Origin: Adineta vaga
Taxonomy: Eukaryota > Rotifera
Direction: 5' to 3'
DNA length: 64,000 bases
NCBI GenBank assembly: GCA_021613535.1
Contig: CP075493.1
Span: forward strand, 10,726,001 to 10,790,000
This document shows positions 12,442 through 25,249 of the stretch, piece after piece (position 1 is the first letter of the stretch; each line of letters begins with the position of its first letter). The notes beneath the pieces are model-generated. The model was not told the DNA's origin, made no database searches, and was given only the letters and a program-made list of their open reading frames with translations. The position numbers and the translations under genes were made by a program.

Positions 12442-15400
12442 TGATTATTTTCAGTCATTATTTAAAGTAGTTTACCCAATCTCTCAAAAGTCAAATAAGC
12501 AGAAAGAAAAGAAATTGATTAAAATAATGTTTTTTTTTCCTCATTTTATTTATATCACACCAACCTTCTAGTCGTACGTAACTGACAAGCACAGAAATCA
12601 TGATATAGAAAATTTTTACACTTGACTTACTTGCAAACTGAAGAGTATTGCAAGAAAAAAATGCTAATAGTGTATTTATGACTTGAAGCTAGAGAACGAA
12701 CGAACTTCCGTCGATTCTATATTGCATATCTACAAGTCATTCATAAAAACTAGTGAATTCATTATTTTTTTTCGTGTTTCAAAGTACATGTTTTATAATT
12801 ATTGATTTCCCATCGAAAATGAATCTTCCTTTTACAAGAATCATTCATTTACAACCGGAAATATGAAATCTTTTTCTTTCTCTCTTGTATAATTCCAATC
12901 ACCTTTCCATTTTGATTTCCTTCCGACTATTAGCTATGTCAGATTCTAAGTAAAAACATGAGTTATCCATTAAATATTAAAAAACGGCAACAAGACTTTT
13001 CCATCGGCAATTCATTCTTCATATGAGAAGAGAATCTTTTCTCTGTATTACTAAGTTTTTTTCCTATCAACTGACCTACATTTATTTCAACTATAATTAC
13101 GATTAGTTTTTATTAGAGTTTTAATTAACTATTTGTTCTTTTCTTTTCTCTTCTCTTACACAAACACAAAAGATTCGAGGGAAAAAGTACTAAAAATCTA
13201 ATCTAAGATATAGATAGAACTCGAATTGATACGATTGAAAAACAATATGTTTCTTCTTTTCTATCATTGAATAACAAGAGATTAGAAAGATAAAACTCTA
13301 AAAAAAACACTGATGACTTCTATTCTTATGTTGATACAGGGAAAAACCAGATCGTTCTCAACATCATGGTATTCAAATATTGACAAAACATTCGCGATGT
13401 CTATTTCAAAGATAGAAAAGACAATCCTATAAAAATAAATTTTCATACCCATTGATTTTATCTAACACATTTTGTGTTGTATTTCGAGCAATATTTGTAA
13501 AATGAGAAATGTATTCCATAGTGATTTGTTGTTTAATACTAAAAAATACTAATCAATCACTTGTATTCAATACCATAATAATCGCGGCACATGTGCGTGT
13601 TATTATTTTCGTTGAATATCCATTGGAATTAAACAAATAATATTGAGATGATGATGAACGAGAAAAGTAACATTCTTCTTCTTCTTCTTCTTCTTCTTTT
13701 TTAATAATGTATTCACGCAGCTTGAGGAAAACGTTTTTTGTCGTAGAAAGAGAAAAAAAAAGGAATTTCTAACTAATTGATTTCGTCAAGTGACTTATAC
13801 GTGCACGTCTTCGACTTTATATTAATAATGTAGTTCTTCCAGTTGCACCGTTTCTAGAAACAGAAAACAACTGACAGTAATCCTAATCTTTCTTTATATT
13901 CATGTCTACCTGTAATTAACACTTAACTAAGCTCATATTGAAATCCACTGTTATTTGCTCAAGAGAGAAAAATGAAAAAAATTCATGGACAATATTCAAT
14001 GATAAAACTGGAGAGAAAGAGAGAGAGATTTCTTCTTTCTCTCTCTCTCCCTTCCTTCGCTCTTTCTCGGAATCCTTTTTTTTTTTCATTAATGAAATCC
14101 ACCAATAAACATCAACTAGAGTTTTGTGTTGAATGTCTATTAATCAATCATAGGAATATGTGAAAACTAGTACAGACAAGTTATTGAAACAACAATAACA
14201 ATAACAACTAAGATAGACTGAATGGTACCTGATCATATCGTTTTGTTTATCAATTAGAAAATTTTTCTGTTTTCTTTCATGATATTTTAACTAAGAAAAA
14301 TATTTCATCTCGAACAAGCTCTTGAGAATATTTCGGAAGTTCGCAATTTTTATTGATTACTATTTTATCTCCAATTATGTTGTAATTAAAAAAGTTTTCT
14401 TTTTAAAAGAACATACAACATTCTGTATCAATACTAATAATATCATTCTATATTTAACTTGTATATATTTTCTTCGACAAATGTCAACTGAAGATTTCAG
14501 CTATAACTTGTCAGATATTTCTATAATTAAAATAAAAATCCGTACCTGAATATAAGCAAAAAATCCGAATAGAATTGATGTATCTTTTCAAGTTAACAAT
14601 GATCTATTCTTTGAAAGACTTTTCTTTCTAATTTTATTTTCTTCAATAGAATTATGTCATTGTTGATTAAGATATTCTCTCTCGTCGTCTATTTCCGCTT
14701 GTTGTTATTTAGTCAATGAATACATGAACATAACAACAAAAAAGAGCTCTATGAAAAGTGACAAGCGTTACTAGCTATATTCATTATAAATAACAATAAT
14801 GCTTACTGAGTATTCCACTTAACAAGAAATCGAGATGATGTCTAACCATTGAAAGAACTTGAAAGGATAGTACACTGTTTTTTTGCTTGTTCTGATGATT
14901 GATTCGTACTGATGATTTTCTATTGAAATTTCATTGGAATAAAATAGTAGTTTGTTTTTCGATATATATATTTGATTGAGAGAGATTTTGATCAAGCAAC
15001 AAAACTCTTTACGGAAATGCCTATTTATTTTCGTAATGATGATATCCGTTTTTTGTATTTCTTTCCCAACTATAAACATAAAGTCTGACTTCAGTTCTTT
15101 TTCTTTCTTCTAAACAATGATTTTGACAATAACACTAGACAAAAAAATGCACAACCTTGAAACTAATGTTGATTTCAATGTGAAAATGTATTTAGTATTG
15201 AGAAAGAAATTTGCGTGTGTAAATGACATGATAACATAGAGCGAAATCAATTAGAATGTTGCATGTCTTCTTTGTGGTGGTTCTTACCTTTAGGGCTTCT
15301 TTTCCATTTGAGTTGACACATTAAAATCTTTCATACTGTTCAACATCAATCTAAAACATACCTTTCATATCGAATATGTCTAATCATACTAATTGGAAAA

Positions 15401-16567
15401 TGCATATTTACTAACAGGATATATACCCTTAGGCAAAACGTATTATTTCAGCTTCAATTACAAAGATCGGCAGGTGATTAGAAAAAAAGAACGTTGTTTT
15501 TACTAAATATACATTAGTTGATCGGTTTTTCTTAGTTTTGTTTACGATAGAAAAACATGGAAAATCTATTTGTACTTCATACTACTCAATCATTCTCATT
15601 TTTAATCAGATGACCTTTTGAATATGTACGAATAATCCATATATTTTATTGGCATAAAAAAAAGACCCACAGAGGTTTCTATTATTCAATTCATCGATTT
15701 GAGAAGATCAACAATCTAACAAATTTTTTATGGATATGTATAAAATTTGACGAAAAATAAACGATATACTATTGTTCTCTTGTTGTTGTTGTTATTATGT
15801 TATCGGCAATTGGTATATACAATATCGTTATCTGCTTATCTATTCTGGACTACAAACTTCTTGTATATACATAAAGTAGCAATTCGTCCACACCTCTCAT
15901 AATCGATTGTAGCTTGTAAGTTCGATCATTTTTTAGTAGGTTTTGTTTTGCAAAAGAGCAGCAAACCAATTATTATCCTTTGAATTAAATCGCAAATCAA
16001 TATGTATTTAAGATTACGATATAGTGTAAAATATCTAACAAGAATTATTTAATGATTATCAGTTAGTAGCGAACTATTTGTTTTTCTTAGATAATTATAG
16101 ACATGATTAGAAGATAGAACGAGAAAAAACTTGTACAGATCGACAATAAAAGACAAGCAAATTGGTTTCTGTACATGTTTATTGTACGTCGATATATGAG
16201 GACATCTGTACGAGAAGTTCGTATATGACACTAATTATATACAATTTTTCTACGCGATTCATGATTGTATCGAATTGTAAATAAATAAAAAATGAAAATT
16301 GTTTCATTCGAATTTTTGTAACTGTTTCAAGGTACCACCATAGATTCGTCCTTATGGATTGGCCTCCTTCGATTTCTCTTGAAGTTTCTCTAAGGACAAT
16401 ATTTACTTTTTTTTCCCTTTATTTCATTTGTTCGACGTAATTTTTTTTTTCATATAAGAACATCATCTTTTTTTCAGATATTGATTTATTTTTTCACACA
16501 AAAAAAAAGAAGAAATTCTAAAATTTCTCTCTAATTTGATCATCCATTTAAATCGAAATCGTTGAGA
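12442..16567. other. 4.1-kb divergent intergenic region
   Basis: Lies between the divergently transcribed glutamate transporter and Caprin genes. I see no gene. It has a CTT microsatellite near 13675-13697 and purine/pyrimidine tracts near 14010-14055. The open frames here are short and unsupported. It presumably contains both promoters. Confidence 0.55.
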
Positions 16568-18483
16568 ATGCCTTCTGTTACTGATATTCAACAACAACAA
16601 CAACCATCAACAGCATCCAGTATACATGGAAAATCTACACCACCACCTTCAACAACAGCGGATCCAAACAATGCTGATCCGATCACACAAGCAATTCTTC
16701 TTCTTGAAAAGAAACAACGAAATTTAGGAAAACGAAAAGTACGAGTTTCTATTAGTTGAACAGAAGGACATCTTAAAATACATATTCATTTTCCAAGTTA
16801 TATAAATCATGACACTATTGAATAATATCTATTATTCTTTTTTTTTCAATGAGAATAATGCAGATTCGAAAGTATCTGATGAGTCATCCTATTTTTCCCA
16901 GTGAGACACCTTAGTGACAGATACCATAGAATGATGAAAGAAAGAAACTAGTCTATATATTTATTTTTTTGCTTATGTAGGAAAAATTGGAAGTATTTCA
17001 AAAGGATGAAAAAAGTGGTAAAGAACTTCATAAAGATCAAAAAGAAGCATTAGCAAAATATCCGGAAGTAATTGGTCAAATTGAATGTGTAAAAGAACTC
17101 AGCGAACAAATCAAAAAGATTCAAACTGAAGTAAATAAATCATTTGTTTTTCATTTTGATAGTTTTTCTTCAATCCATATAAATTCGTTTTAGTCAGCAA
17201 GAAATCAAAAACGTCTTTTAAAACAAGCAGCCGATGAGAAACGTCAATTAGTTTCTCAACGTCTTCGAGAATATGCACGTCTTCGATATCTTCTTGATCA
17301 TCGACCAACAACATTAAAATCTGAAGAATCAACATTATTAGATGAACTATCAGCAGTCATCAATCCAGCAGATAGTTCATTAAATTCAATATCTCGTTCG
17401 ATCGATACAGTTCTTTCGATTTATCAAAGTGGTTCACCAACAGCACTCGTTAAAAATCTTTCTGGAAAAACTGTCCAAGAAGTACGAGAAGTTCTTGAAC
17501 GTTTACTTCAAACTAGTGAACCTCAAGTATCATCATCATCGTCATCATCTGTCGAAGTCTTGGAACAAGTCCAGCCCAAACCATCCGAAGAAACAAATAA
17601 TAATAATAATACAAATACAAACAATATTAATTCAACTACAGACAATAATTTCAATGAATATCCATTTCAACTTGACACACGAACTCAAGCTGTTTCAGTC
17701 GAACAAATTATTCAAAATAGTCAGTTTCTTTCTAATGATTTAACAAATCCAAGTCAAGATATTGATGATGATGACGATGATCAAACACTCGATTCAAAAC
17801 AATATTCACAACCAATAGCTGGTATTAATTTAAGTGAGTCATTGAATTTTTTTCCATTAATTTTGTTGATTTATAAATAATTAATATATATTTAGATCAA
17901 CAAACGTCTTTAACATCATCCATGGATAATCAACAACAAGATAATACAACACATTTCGTCGATTCAAACGAACAACAAGGAGATGATCAATGGCAACAGC
18001 CGCGTGGAAATGCTCAACGTGGCGGACAATTTTCTAATGGAAGTGGAAATAGACCTTTTCATCGTGGTCGATCAAATAATTATCATCAACAATGGAGAGG
18101 AACACGTAAGAGCATCCGTTCAAAGATCTATTTCATATTAATCAAACGTCTTTTGTTTTCTTTCGTAAGGTGGTGGTAATGGTGGATACGATAACTCATA
18201 TGGTAGTGGTAATCAGCGATCCTATTATGAAAATAATCGTGGTCGAGGAGGATCAAACCAGAATTATCGAGGTAAAACAAAATGTTCATTGAATTCAATT
18301 GATTTTCATTCATTTATTACAGGAAATCGTGGCGGTGGTGGTAATTATCGTGGCGGTAATCGTGGCTATAATAATAATGGTGATGGATATCAAAAACCTG
18401 CTCAATATCAACAAAATAATAATCAACATCAACAAGTTCGTTCAGCACCTCCAACCTCAACTCAACAACCACAACAACAATGA
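16568..18483 (+). CDS. caprin: Caprin family RNA-binding protein (6 exons, 477 aa)
   Basis: Exons are 16568-16738, 16981-17130, 17194-17833, 17896-18105, 18170-18271 and 18323-18483, joined in frame by GT/AG introns to give 477 aa. Residues about 40-240 form the helical Caprin homology region, with EKKQRNLGKRKEKLEVFQK, the pattern KDQKEALAKYPEVIGQIE and a downstream stretch containing LLDEL. The C-terminal third is Asn/Gln/Gly-rich with many RGG and YRG units (for example RGGGGNYRGGNRGYN), as in Caprin-1, where it binds mRNA. Caprins are cytoplasmic partners of G3BP and FMR1 in stress granules and translational control. I did not identify a clear G3BP-binding motif. The start ATG follows an A-rich leader. 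Part of exon 4 together with its intron acceptor is duplicated at 51494-51599. Confidence 0.87.
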
Positions 18484-18891
18484 TTTAGTTATTAATGTTC
18501 GTTTTCTTTTTTTTTCTTTCTCTCTCTCTCTCTTTCTCTTTTTCTTCCCGTTAAATAACAATTTATCCACAATGATATTTTCTTGTTTGTTGTGTTTATC
18601 TCGTTACAAAAAAGGTTTCTATATCGGATGGTGAAATATCTTTGTTTGTTTTTTTTTCTACCATGTTTTTTTGGGTCATGTGTGTGATGTTCACGTTTGG
18701 ATGATTACAAAAAAAGAAACAAAACAAATTCATGCATTGTATTCTTCCTTTGCACACATATAAACAAATTCATTGACAACCTTTAAACAAAAACGAACTG
18801 ATTTTTATTGAAATAAAATCTTCTATTGTATAGAATTGTTTTGAAAGAAGTCGCCAGCGAAGGCACGGAAAAGAGAATGAAAAAAGGAATC
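18484..18891. other. Caprin 3' flank
   Basis: T-rich and CT-rich sequence directly after the Caprin stop, probably its 3' UTR, running up to the tRNA gene. No other feature is seen. Confidence 0.5.
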
Positions 18892-18964
18892 TGCCCCGGG
18901 TGAGGATCGAACTCACGACCTTCAGATTATGAGACTGACGCTCTACCGACTGAGCCACCGCGGC
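18892..18964 (-). tRNA. tRNA-Met(CAT), elongator type
   Basis: The reverse complement folds as a 73-nt cloverleaf. It has a D-arm GCTC/GAGC, an anticodon loop CTCATAA with anticodon CAT, a T-arm GTGAG-TTCGATC-CTCAC and discriminator A. The anticodon-arm sequence matches metazoan elongator tRNA-Met. There is no intron. Internal promoter boxes are present: an A-box-like TGGCTCAGTCGG and a B-box-like GTTCGATCC. The acceptor stem has one G-G mismatch (positions 4 and 69). A T run that could end pol III transcription is not obvious immediately downstream. Confidence 0.93.
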
Positions 18965-19188
18965 GAAAGTCATTCCGATAAAAAAAGAAGTTATTCATTC
19001 ATAATGGATATTAGGATCAATAGATATATTAATTTTAATTATGTTTTCTACTGAATATAACTACGCCAGATATAAAAATTGCTCAGTTTTATTTTACAAA
19101 GAAGATTTTCATTATTGTCCAAACGTTGTTATCAACAATAAATCTCAATTTTACAAGATGAGAAAAAAATCTTGATTATGAACTATAA

Positions 19189-20946
19189 CTATAACTCTAA
19201 GTTGTAATGTTCATCAGTTAATTTGATTCGTTTATGATTAAGACTACTTTCATTTTTCCTTTGTCCAATCCATATCATACTACATCCATTGTGTCTGGAA
19301 GATGATGAACCAATTGTATTATCAGCAAACCATTGATTTACTTCTGTAGAAAACTTAAGACGTGATATATCGAATTGTACAAATGTTAAATCTGGACATC
19401 GATCTAGGATAATCTCAATCTGATTTAACTTATTAAGAGGTATTTGTAAATGTTTAATTTGACGCGGAATTCTTGTACATATATCGTTAAGCATTGGATA
19501 CATTACATATTTACAAAAACGATTATAAATGAGACATGATGACAATTTTGGGGATTTTTCTAATACTTCCATCAATTTACATAATGGAATTCGATCCTTT
19601 TCATTAAAATAGTACTTATTAATTTTTACTTCTGTTAATTGTGAAATATTGATGATTGAGTGTAACAAATCTATTGAACTCAACGCAAACTCTGAGCCAA
19701 AATCAATATGAAGTTTGGTAATTTGTGGAAATAATGGATTGAATCGCTCTAATACCTACAGACAGAAAAAGAGATGTTTAAATTACTTTTTAGTTCTATC
19801 ATATACTTTATCATGAAAATGAGATTTTCCTAATGTTTTCAGTGATAAATGAAGTTCATTGATATTTTCAATCACCATTTGAGAGGCGTACTCGAATATG
19901 GGAGATGTACAAACAAAAATGTTTTCTACATATGGATTATACTCAAGAGTAGATTTACAAATTGGTATTGTATATAGCAGAATATTAAATGAAGAACGAC
20001 TATCGATTTCACCGGCAACAAACCATTTTTTATGTTCTATCCAAAATGGAGTTCGAAATGAATCAAGAATCATTTCGAAATCATTGTGAGATCTTGATAT
20101 ATTAACCAAGAATTCAAATTTATTCAAACGAAGTAGATTGACATGAAGAAAATCTTCCAAATGGTTACCATCTGTTACAAAATGGCTTCCCATCAATTTT
20201 AAATACGTGAGTGAAGGCATTGACATAAGGAATCGTTCAATTTCATCATTTTCTAAATTTAATCTTTCGATTATCAATGAAGTTATTTGTGGAAAAGAAG
20301 ATTTCATTAGTGCATCATCGACTGTACTATATAGATCTTGCTTAAGAATTAGTGTATGAAGTTGAGGTGAACATAGAAGAAGTTCATACATTTTTCGGAA
20401 ACTAATTTTTCCATTGATAACTAATTGTTTGATATAACAAGTCGATGGACACAACAGACGATCATCATTTATATCTAATTCTAACCGATGTAAATGCTTT
20501 TGTGCTAAAATCGTTGAAATATAATGTGATGTCGTTTTTCTTCGTCTATTATCATACGTTTTTATCGTTAATGAAAATGAAGTTATTAAACTTAGATTAA
20601 TACGTTTTAAAATCATATCTAATTGAAGTTCATCAATTCCATGGAAAGTAATCGAATGAAGACGTGTCAATTGACGAAGACGAATTGATGAAAGAAATAA
20701 ACATATTTGATTAGGCATAAATTCATTGCCAACCAACGTTAATGAAGTTACATTTTGAGAAGGAATTAATCGACAAAAAAGATGAAAATTTGTTTTCGAA
20801 ATATTTTTAAAATCAAATGTATATCGATCATATGTATTAACAATTGCACGAAATAATCGACAAGTTGGTCGAATAGAAAATAAAATTGTTTCCGTATCAA
20901 GATGATCCAATATACGATGAAGTATTTCAACGGGTAACGTTTCCAT
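19189..20946 (-). CDS. F-box protein with leucine-rich-like repeats (2 exons, 568 aa)
   Basis: Exon 1 is 20946-19807 and exon 2 is 19755-19189, with a 51-bp intron in phase 0. The N-terminus is a canonical F-box (LPVEILHRILDHLD, then RLFRAIVNTY) in residues about 1-45. The remainder is a long series of degenerate leucine-rich units such as LTSLTLVGNEF, LHRLELDI, LHTLILKQDL and LTYLKLMGSHF. F-box proteins bring substrates to SCF ubiquitin ligases through Skp1, with the leucine-rich part binding the target. Large families of this kind are known in bdelloid rotifers. The specific substrate cannot be inferred. Confidence 0.8.
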
Positions 20947-23900
20947 TGATGAATATATCTAATGGTATATTAACTCACGAAATGAGAAATATTTTATGTT
21001 GGACGTTTTTTACTTGAAATGTGTTTTTATCGACACCAACCCCCTTTTTCTTTTTATGCTTACATATATATATATACGCATTACAGAACGAAAGAAGATA
21101 GAAGAAAATAAATGAGTAATGTATACTTTGCACTATGAGTCATGAAGAAAGAAGAGTTTTCTCTCAGTAAAAGTTCCAAAAAATAATCATAGTTGTGTGC
21201 TATTTACATACATATTTATACCATTTTAATGGATGAACTTTTGACTCTTGAACGGCGAATGTTCCACTAAAAGTTTTATACATGGAAGATTTTCTCTGCT
21301 GATAACTAGAATGCTACTAGCAGAGAGTCTCGGTTTTGCTAGGAAAACTTTGATTTCGAAGATGGAAATATGAAATCTTTCATACTAACAACAAGAATAC
21401 CTTAAACAAACTGTAACAAATGGAAAAGTTCATCTTATCACATAGTTATTCTGTCTGTCCCAATGCCAATACCAACTACACCCACCCTTTTTCGACCATT
21501 ACCTGGGAGCTAAAATTATTCATTCTATGATTCTGAATTTATTGCCTCAGATATTATTTAGAAAGTGATGTATCCTTCATTGCCAAGGTTGACAAATTGT
21601 CATCAGTGCATTGTTACAGTTCATTTATTTTTGTCATTTATGTAAATAAAATTACTTGCCGATTTATCCTTCTAGTCATAGCTTTTTGTTATACTTGAAT
21701 GATTTCGTGGTAATTTCCAACATTCCTTCGAATTAATATTAAGAGTGGAATGAAACTTTTATGTTTTGATTCAAAACTATAGTTGTATAGTATTATGAAC
21801 ACTGTAAATAAATTTTTCCAGAGACATAGAATAGTTCCAATAGAAGTCATGAAATAATTAGATCGTTAGTCAAAGGATTTGTACTGACGCAGAACTTTCC
21901 GAAACAACATTCTAACACAAAGGTCGGATGAAAATCGTTCAGTAATGATTAGCAGGAGGAACGGCTAAATGCTATTTCAATGAAGATGATATGAGTTGTC
22001 TATAGATATAGTTAGTCAAAGTAAAAGAGAATAGTGCTTTGAGAAAATAATTCAAATAGATTCTAGTAAGATTTATAATGGTTTGGTCTCAAACTCAGGA
22101 TGAGAAACTTTTCATTTAATCATTTGTTCTGCAGTAACTTTTTATTATTTGACGATGATACGTAGGTGTTTGCTAGAGGACATCAAGAGCTATTTAATGG
22201 TATAATAATATCAACTGATCAGTGAATTAGCTTTATGAACAGTTTGAAGAAAATGTTTGTGGAAAAACGGTGTGACATAAGTTTCATCAAGTTCTAAAAC
22301 GTATTTGTTCCATACAGATCATGACTAATCCTAACTTGAAAAGTGACACCTTAGATGACTAAAAATCGCTTTAGTAAAAGATTATATAATGTTACTGAAT
22401 GCATCCACATTGGTCTCATCATTCACGTCTTGAAGCTTTTCTTTGTCGTCTACTACTTCGTATTTATTTGTATTTCTTCCACTAGTGGTTAGTACCAAAA
22501 CGTAATACATTATGACCAGGATTACCACTATCAATATCAGAATCAATGTTTGTTTCTTTCGTAACTAAGACAATCCGAATGATTGAATAAATTGCTATTG
22601 GCAAATAATAGCTACTGTGTATGAGTCAAGGGGGAAAAAGCGAGACTTCCGTACTTCGAATTATCGAGGAAGTATCATAGAAGTATGTGTGGAAGTAATG
22701 AAGTATAGAAGTGTCGCTTTTCCCCCTTGATATAAGTACATTATAGAGCTGTAAAACTATCATAAATACTTACCGAGAAAATTAAAAAATCAAGATGAGA
22801 TAATGGACAGTTACATATAATCCTTTGGAGTAGCGTTAAGTGCAACTGGCAGTGGTCTCTATATTACCATACCAACAACACATAATAGCTTTGTTGTATT
22901 GCTTACGGAAAATGCGATAGAGCAAAAAACATTGAAACTGAAAAAAATCAAGTTTCATCCTGAATTTGACATCAAACCACTATAGTTTCGTCACTATTTT
23001 AATCGTTATTGTTTTTATTTATCATACTCTATCAAAAGAGATCACTATTCACATGAATACGCAACAAATATAAAGTTAATGAGGCGATAATTGGAAGTCT
23101 AGACCTTGAATTATTATAAAACAGAGATACGAGGATCAGAATCTGAAAAGAATACTCCAAGATCGAAAATAGCAAGTCACTTTCGAATCTATATCACTAG
23201 CTTGCATCACTTCATCCTCTTCCTCATAATTGATTATTGCGACTAAGTACCTGGCTACCATCTGTCCATCAAATCATAGCTGTTCGACATTGTAAATCTC
23301 TACCTATTTCTGCTAACTATATAAGCAAAAGTTGTTACGTTAAGATCAGAGCTGACAGGTTCCAGAGCCTTTAATAGATTTCGAAACGTTTTAGTGAAGA
23401 TTCTAAAAATTTCCACCCATCAGTTTCATAATACTGCAAAAACTGATACAGTATTCTCTTCGATGATTCTTTGTACTGATAGCAGACAAGACGCTGATCA
23501 ATATATATATATATATATATATAGATTCGTTGTTTATTTTATTTTTAAAAAACATTGATCATGAAATCAACTTTTTACGAATATTTGTTTTGAAATATCC
23601 ATTACAATCTGTTATCATACCTTCTTGAAAGCACTTAAATTTCAAAAAAAACATCAAAATCGATGGGTTTTTTTCTTTTGTAACATGCTGCCGGTTTTTT
23701 CCCGTACAAAATATACTTTTTTTCATTCATGAATTATGCTTGCATTTTGCTTTCATCATAGATGCATAGGTAGTATTAAATATTCTTTTCATGTCAGTTA
23801 ATTTGTTTCGTTCTGCATTAACTATATTTGATACACTGATGAAGCACGTGACACGTCATAAAAAAATACTATATAAAGTAAAATCAATAGAAAAAGGTAG

Positions 23901-25249
23901 GGCTATTTTTTTTCATTCATATATTTATTGTGTTTACGTTAAAAAGAGATAGTATCATATCATTATACTCAGTAGTTATCACATTTGTCTGTAGATGTCG
24001 AGATCTTGATTGATAAAATTTTTATTTAATATGTATTTATTATTCGTTTGTCCAGAAAAATATTACTTAAAAATAAGAATCTTCTTTCAAACTTATTCTT
24101 TTTAAAATCGAATTTTAGTATGACTTTCCTTTATTTTCATTTTCTCTATGAACATTTTAAATTTTAGAAAAGAGTAATAACATTAAATTAATATAACAAA
24201 AGCATTCTTTTTATATTCAGGTTAATTGACATTCTATTATGAAAGCGATGCATGGTCGATTGAAACAAGTCATAAATAGAATAGAAAAAGCAAAATTTGA
24301 GTTGGAAATTCCCAATCTGAGCAAACCCTTTAAAAAAACATGACACGAGGCAATATATATATCATTTAAAATAAAAGGACGTTTCGTGCATCTTTTACAT
24401 GCAAGTAAGATACTTTTTACTGACTATTTCTTAATTTGTATTAAATATCATATTATTTTGTTTGTCACTTCCACATTCTTTTATTTTTTGTTGATGTTTG
24501 GATGAGTCATGTTTCAATGACCAATCATATTTTTGGAACACGCAACTATATTTTATAAAAGATATTTACCATGGCCACTTCGTTGATGCAATTACGTGCA
24601 ACAATTTTATTTGGAAAAATATTTTTTCTATTATTTTTGTGAATTTTACTGATTAGTATATTATAATCTGAGATAAATATATTCAGCGTGCTGTGTGTTG
24701 AGAAATACATAAATGCCGAAGTATCACGACATTTTAGTAAGATATAAAAGAATAATCTAGAATGTTTAGTCATAATTATAAACAATCGATTAAGGGAATT
24801 TTTATGACTCAATAGATGACTAAAGATAACATGGCAAGGTATACTTACGCAAGAATAGTGCACTAACGATTTTTGGAATCAAAAATCGCTGAAGAGTAAT
24901 GGTAGAAAGTTGTCGTTGTTTATTCATCTAGAGAAATACATTTCTCGATAGTAACAGATTCTAGTTTTTCAGTTAGAAAAGTCCTCTGAGGAAAAGATTA
25001 TACCGATATGAAGTTTATTTTTTTTTATTAAGAAGTACTTTCTTTTTGTAAATCGAGATTGATCTCATACAAAAAGTTTCTTTTCAATAGGATTACCTTC
25101 GATTCATTTCTAAAACTATAGCAACACATATGATATGAGTGTAGAACGTGATGAATCGATTTTAATTCAATCATATTATTACTATTCAATTCATTTATTC
25201 CGAAATAGAGAATAAATATTGTCATTTACTATTTCTCGTTTTAGATAAT
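20947..25249. other. 4.3-kb intergenic region
   Basis: Separates the divergent F-box and TRAF genes. No convincing coding exon is seen. It includes an AT microsatellite at about 23499-23522 and the palindromic element at 22626-22730, annotated separately. A splice-acceptor-like TTTTAG just before the TRAF start (near 25240) suggests that gene has a non-coding first exon somewhere here. Confidence 0.5.
22626..22730. mobile_element. 105-bp palindromic element, MITE-like
   Basis: The outer arms TCAAGGGGGAAAAAGCGA (from 22626) and its near-perfect inverse ending at 22730 (TCGCTTTTCCCCCTTGA) form terminal inverted repeats of about 23 bp. The inside repeats GAAGTA and ACTTC-type words that can also pair. 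The flanks TATGAG (left) and TATAAG (right) could be an imperfect 6-bp target duplication. There is no coding capacity. A non-autonomous DNA transposon remnant is the simplest reading; a transcribed hairpin is the alternative. Confidence 0.55.

Noticed and set aside
18299-18634. 111-codon frame overlapping the Caprin C-terminus
   Set aside because: Shadow of the RGG-rich exon in another frame; poly-Ile/Val composition.
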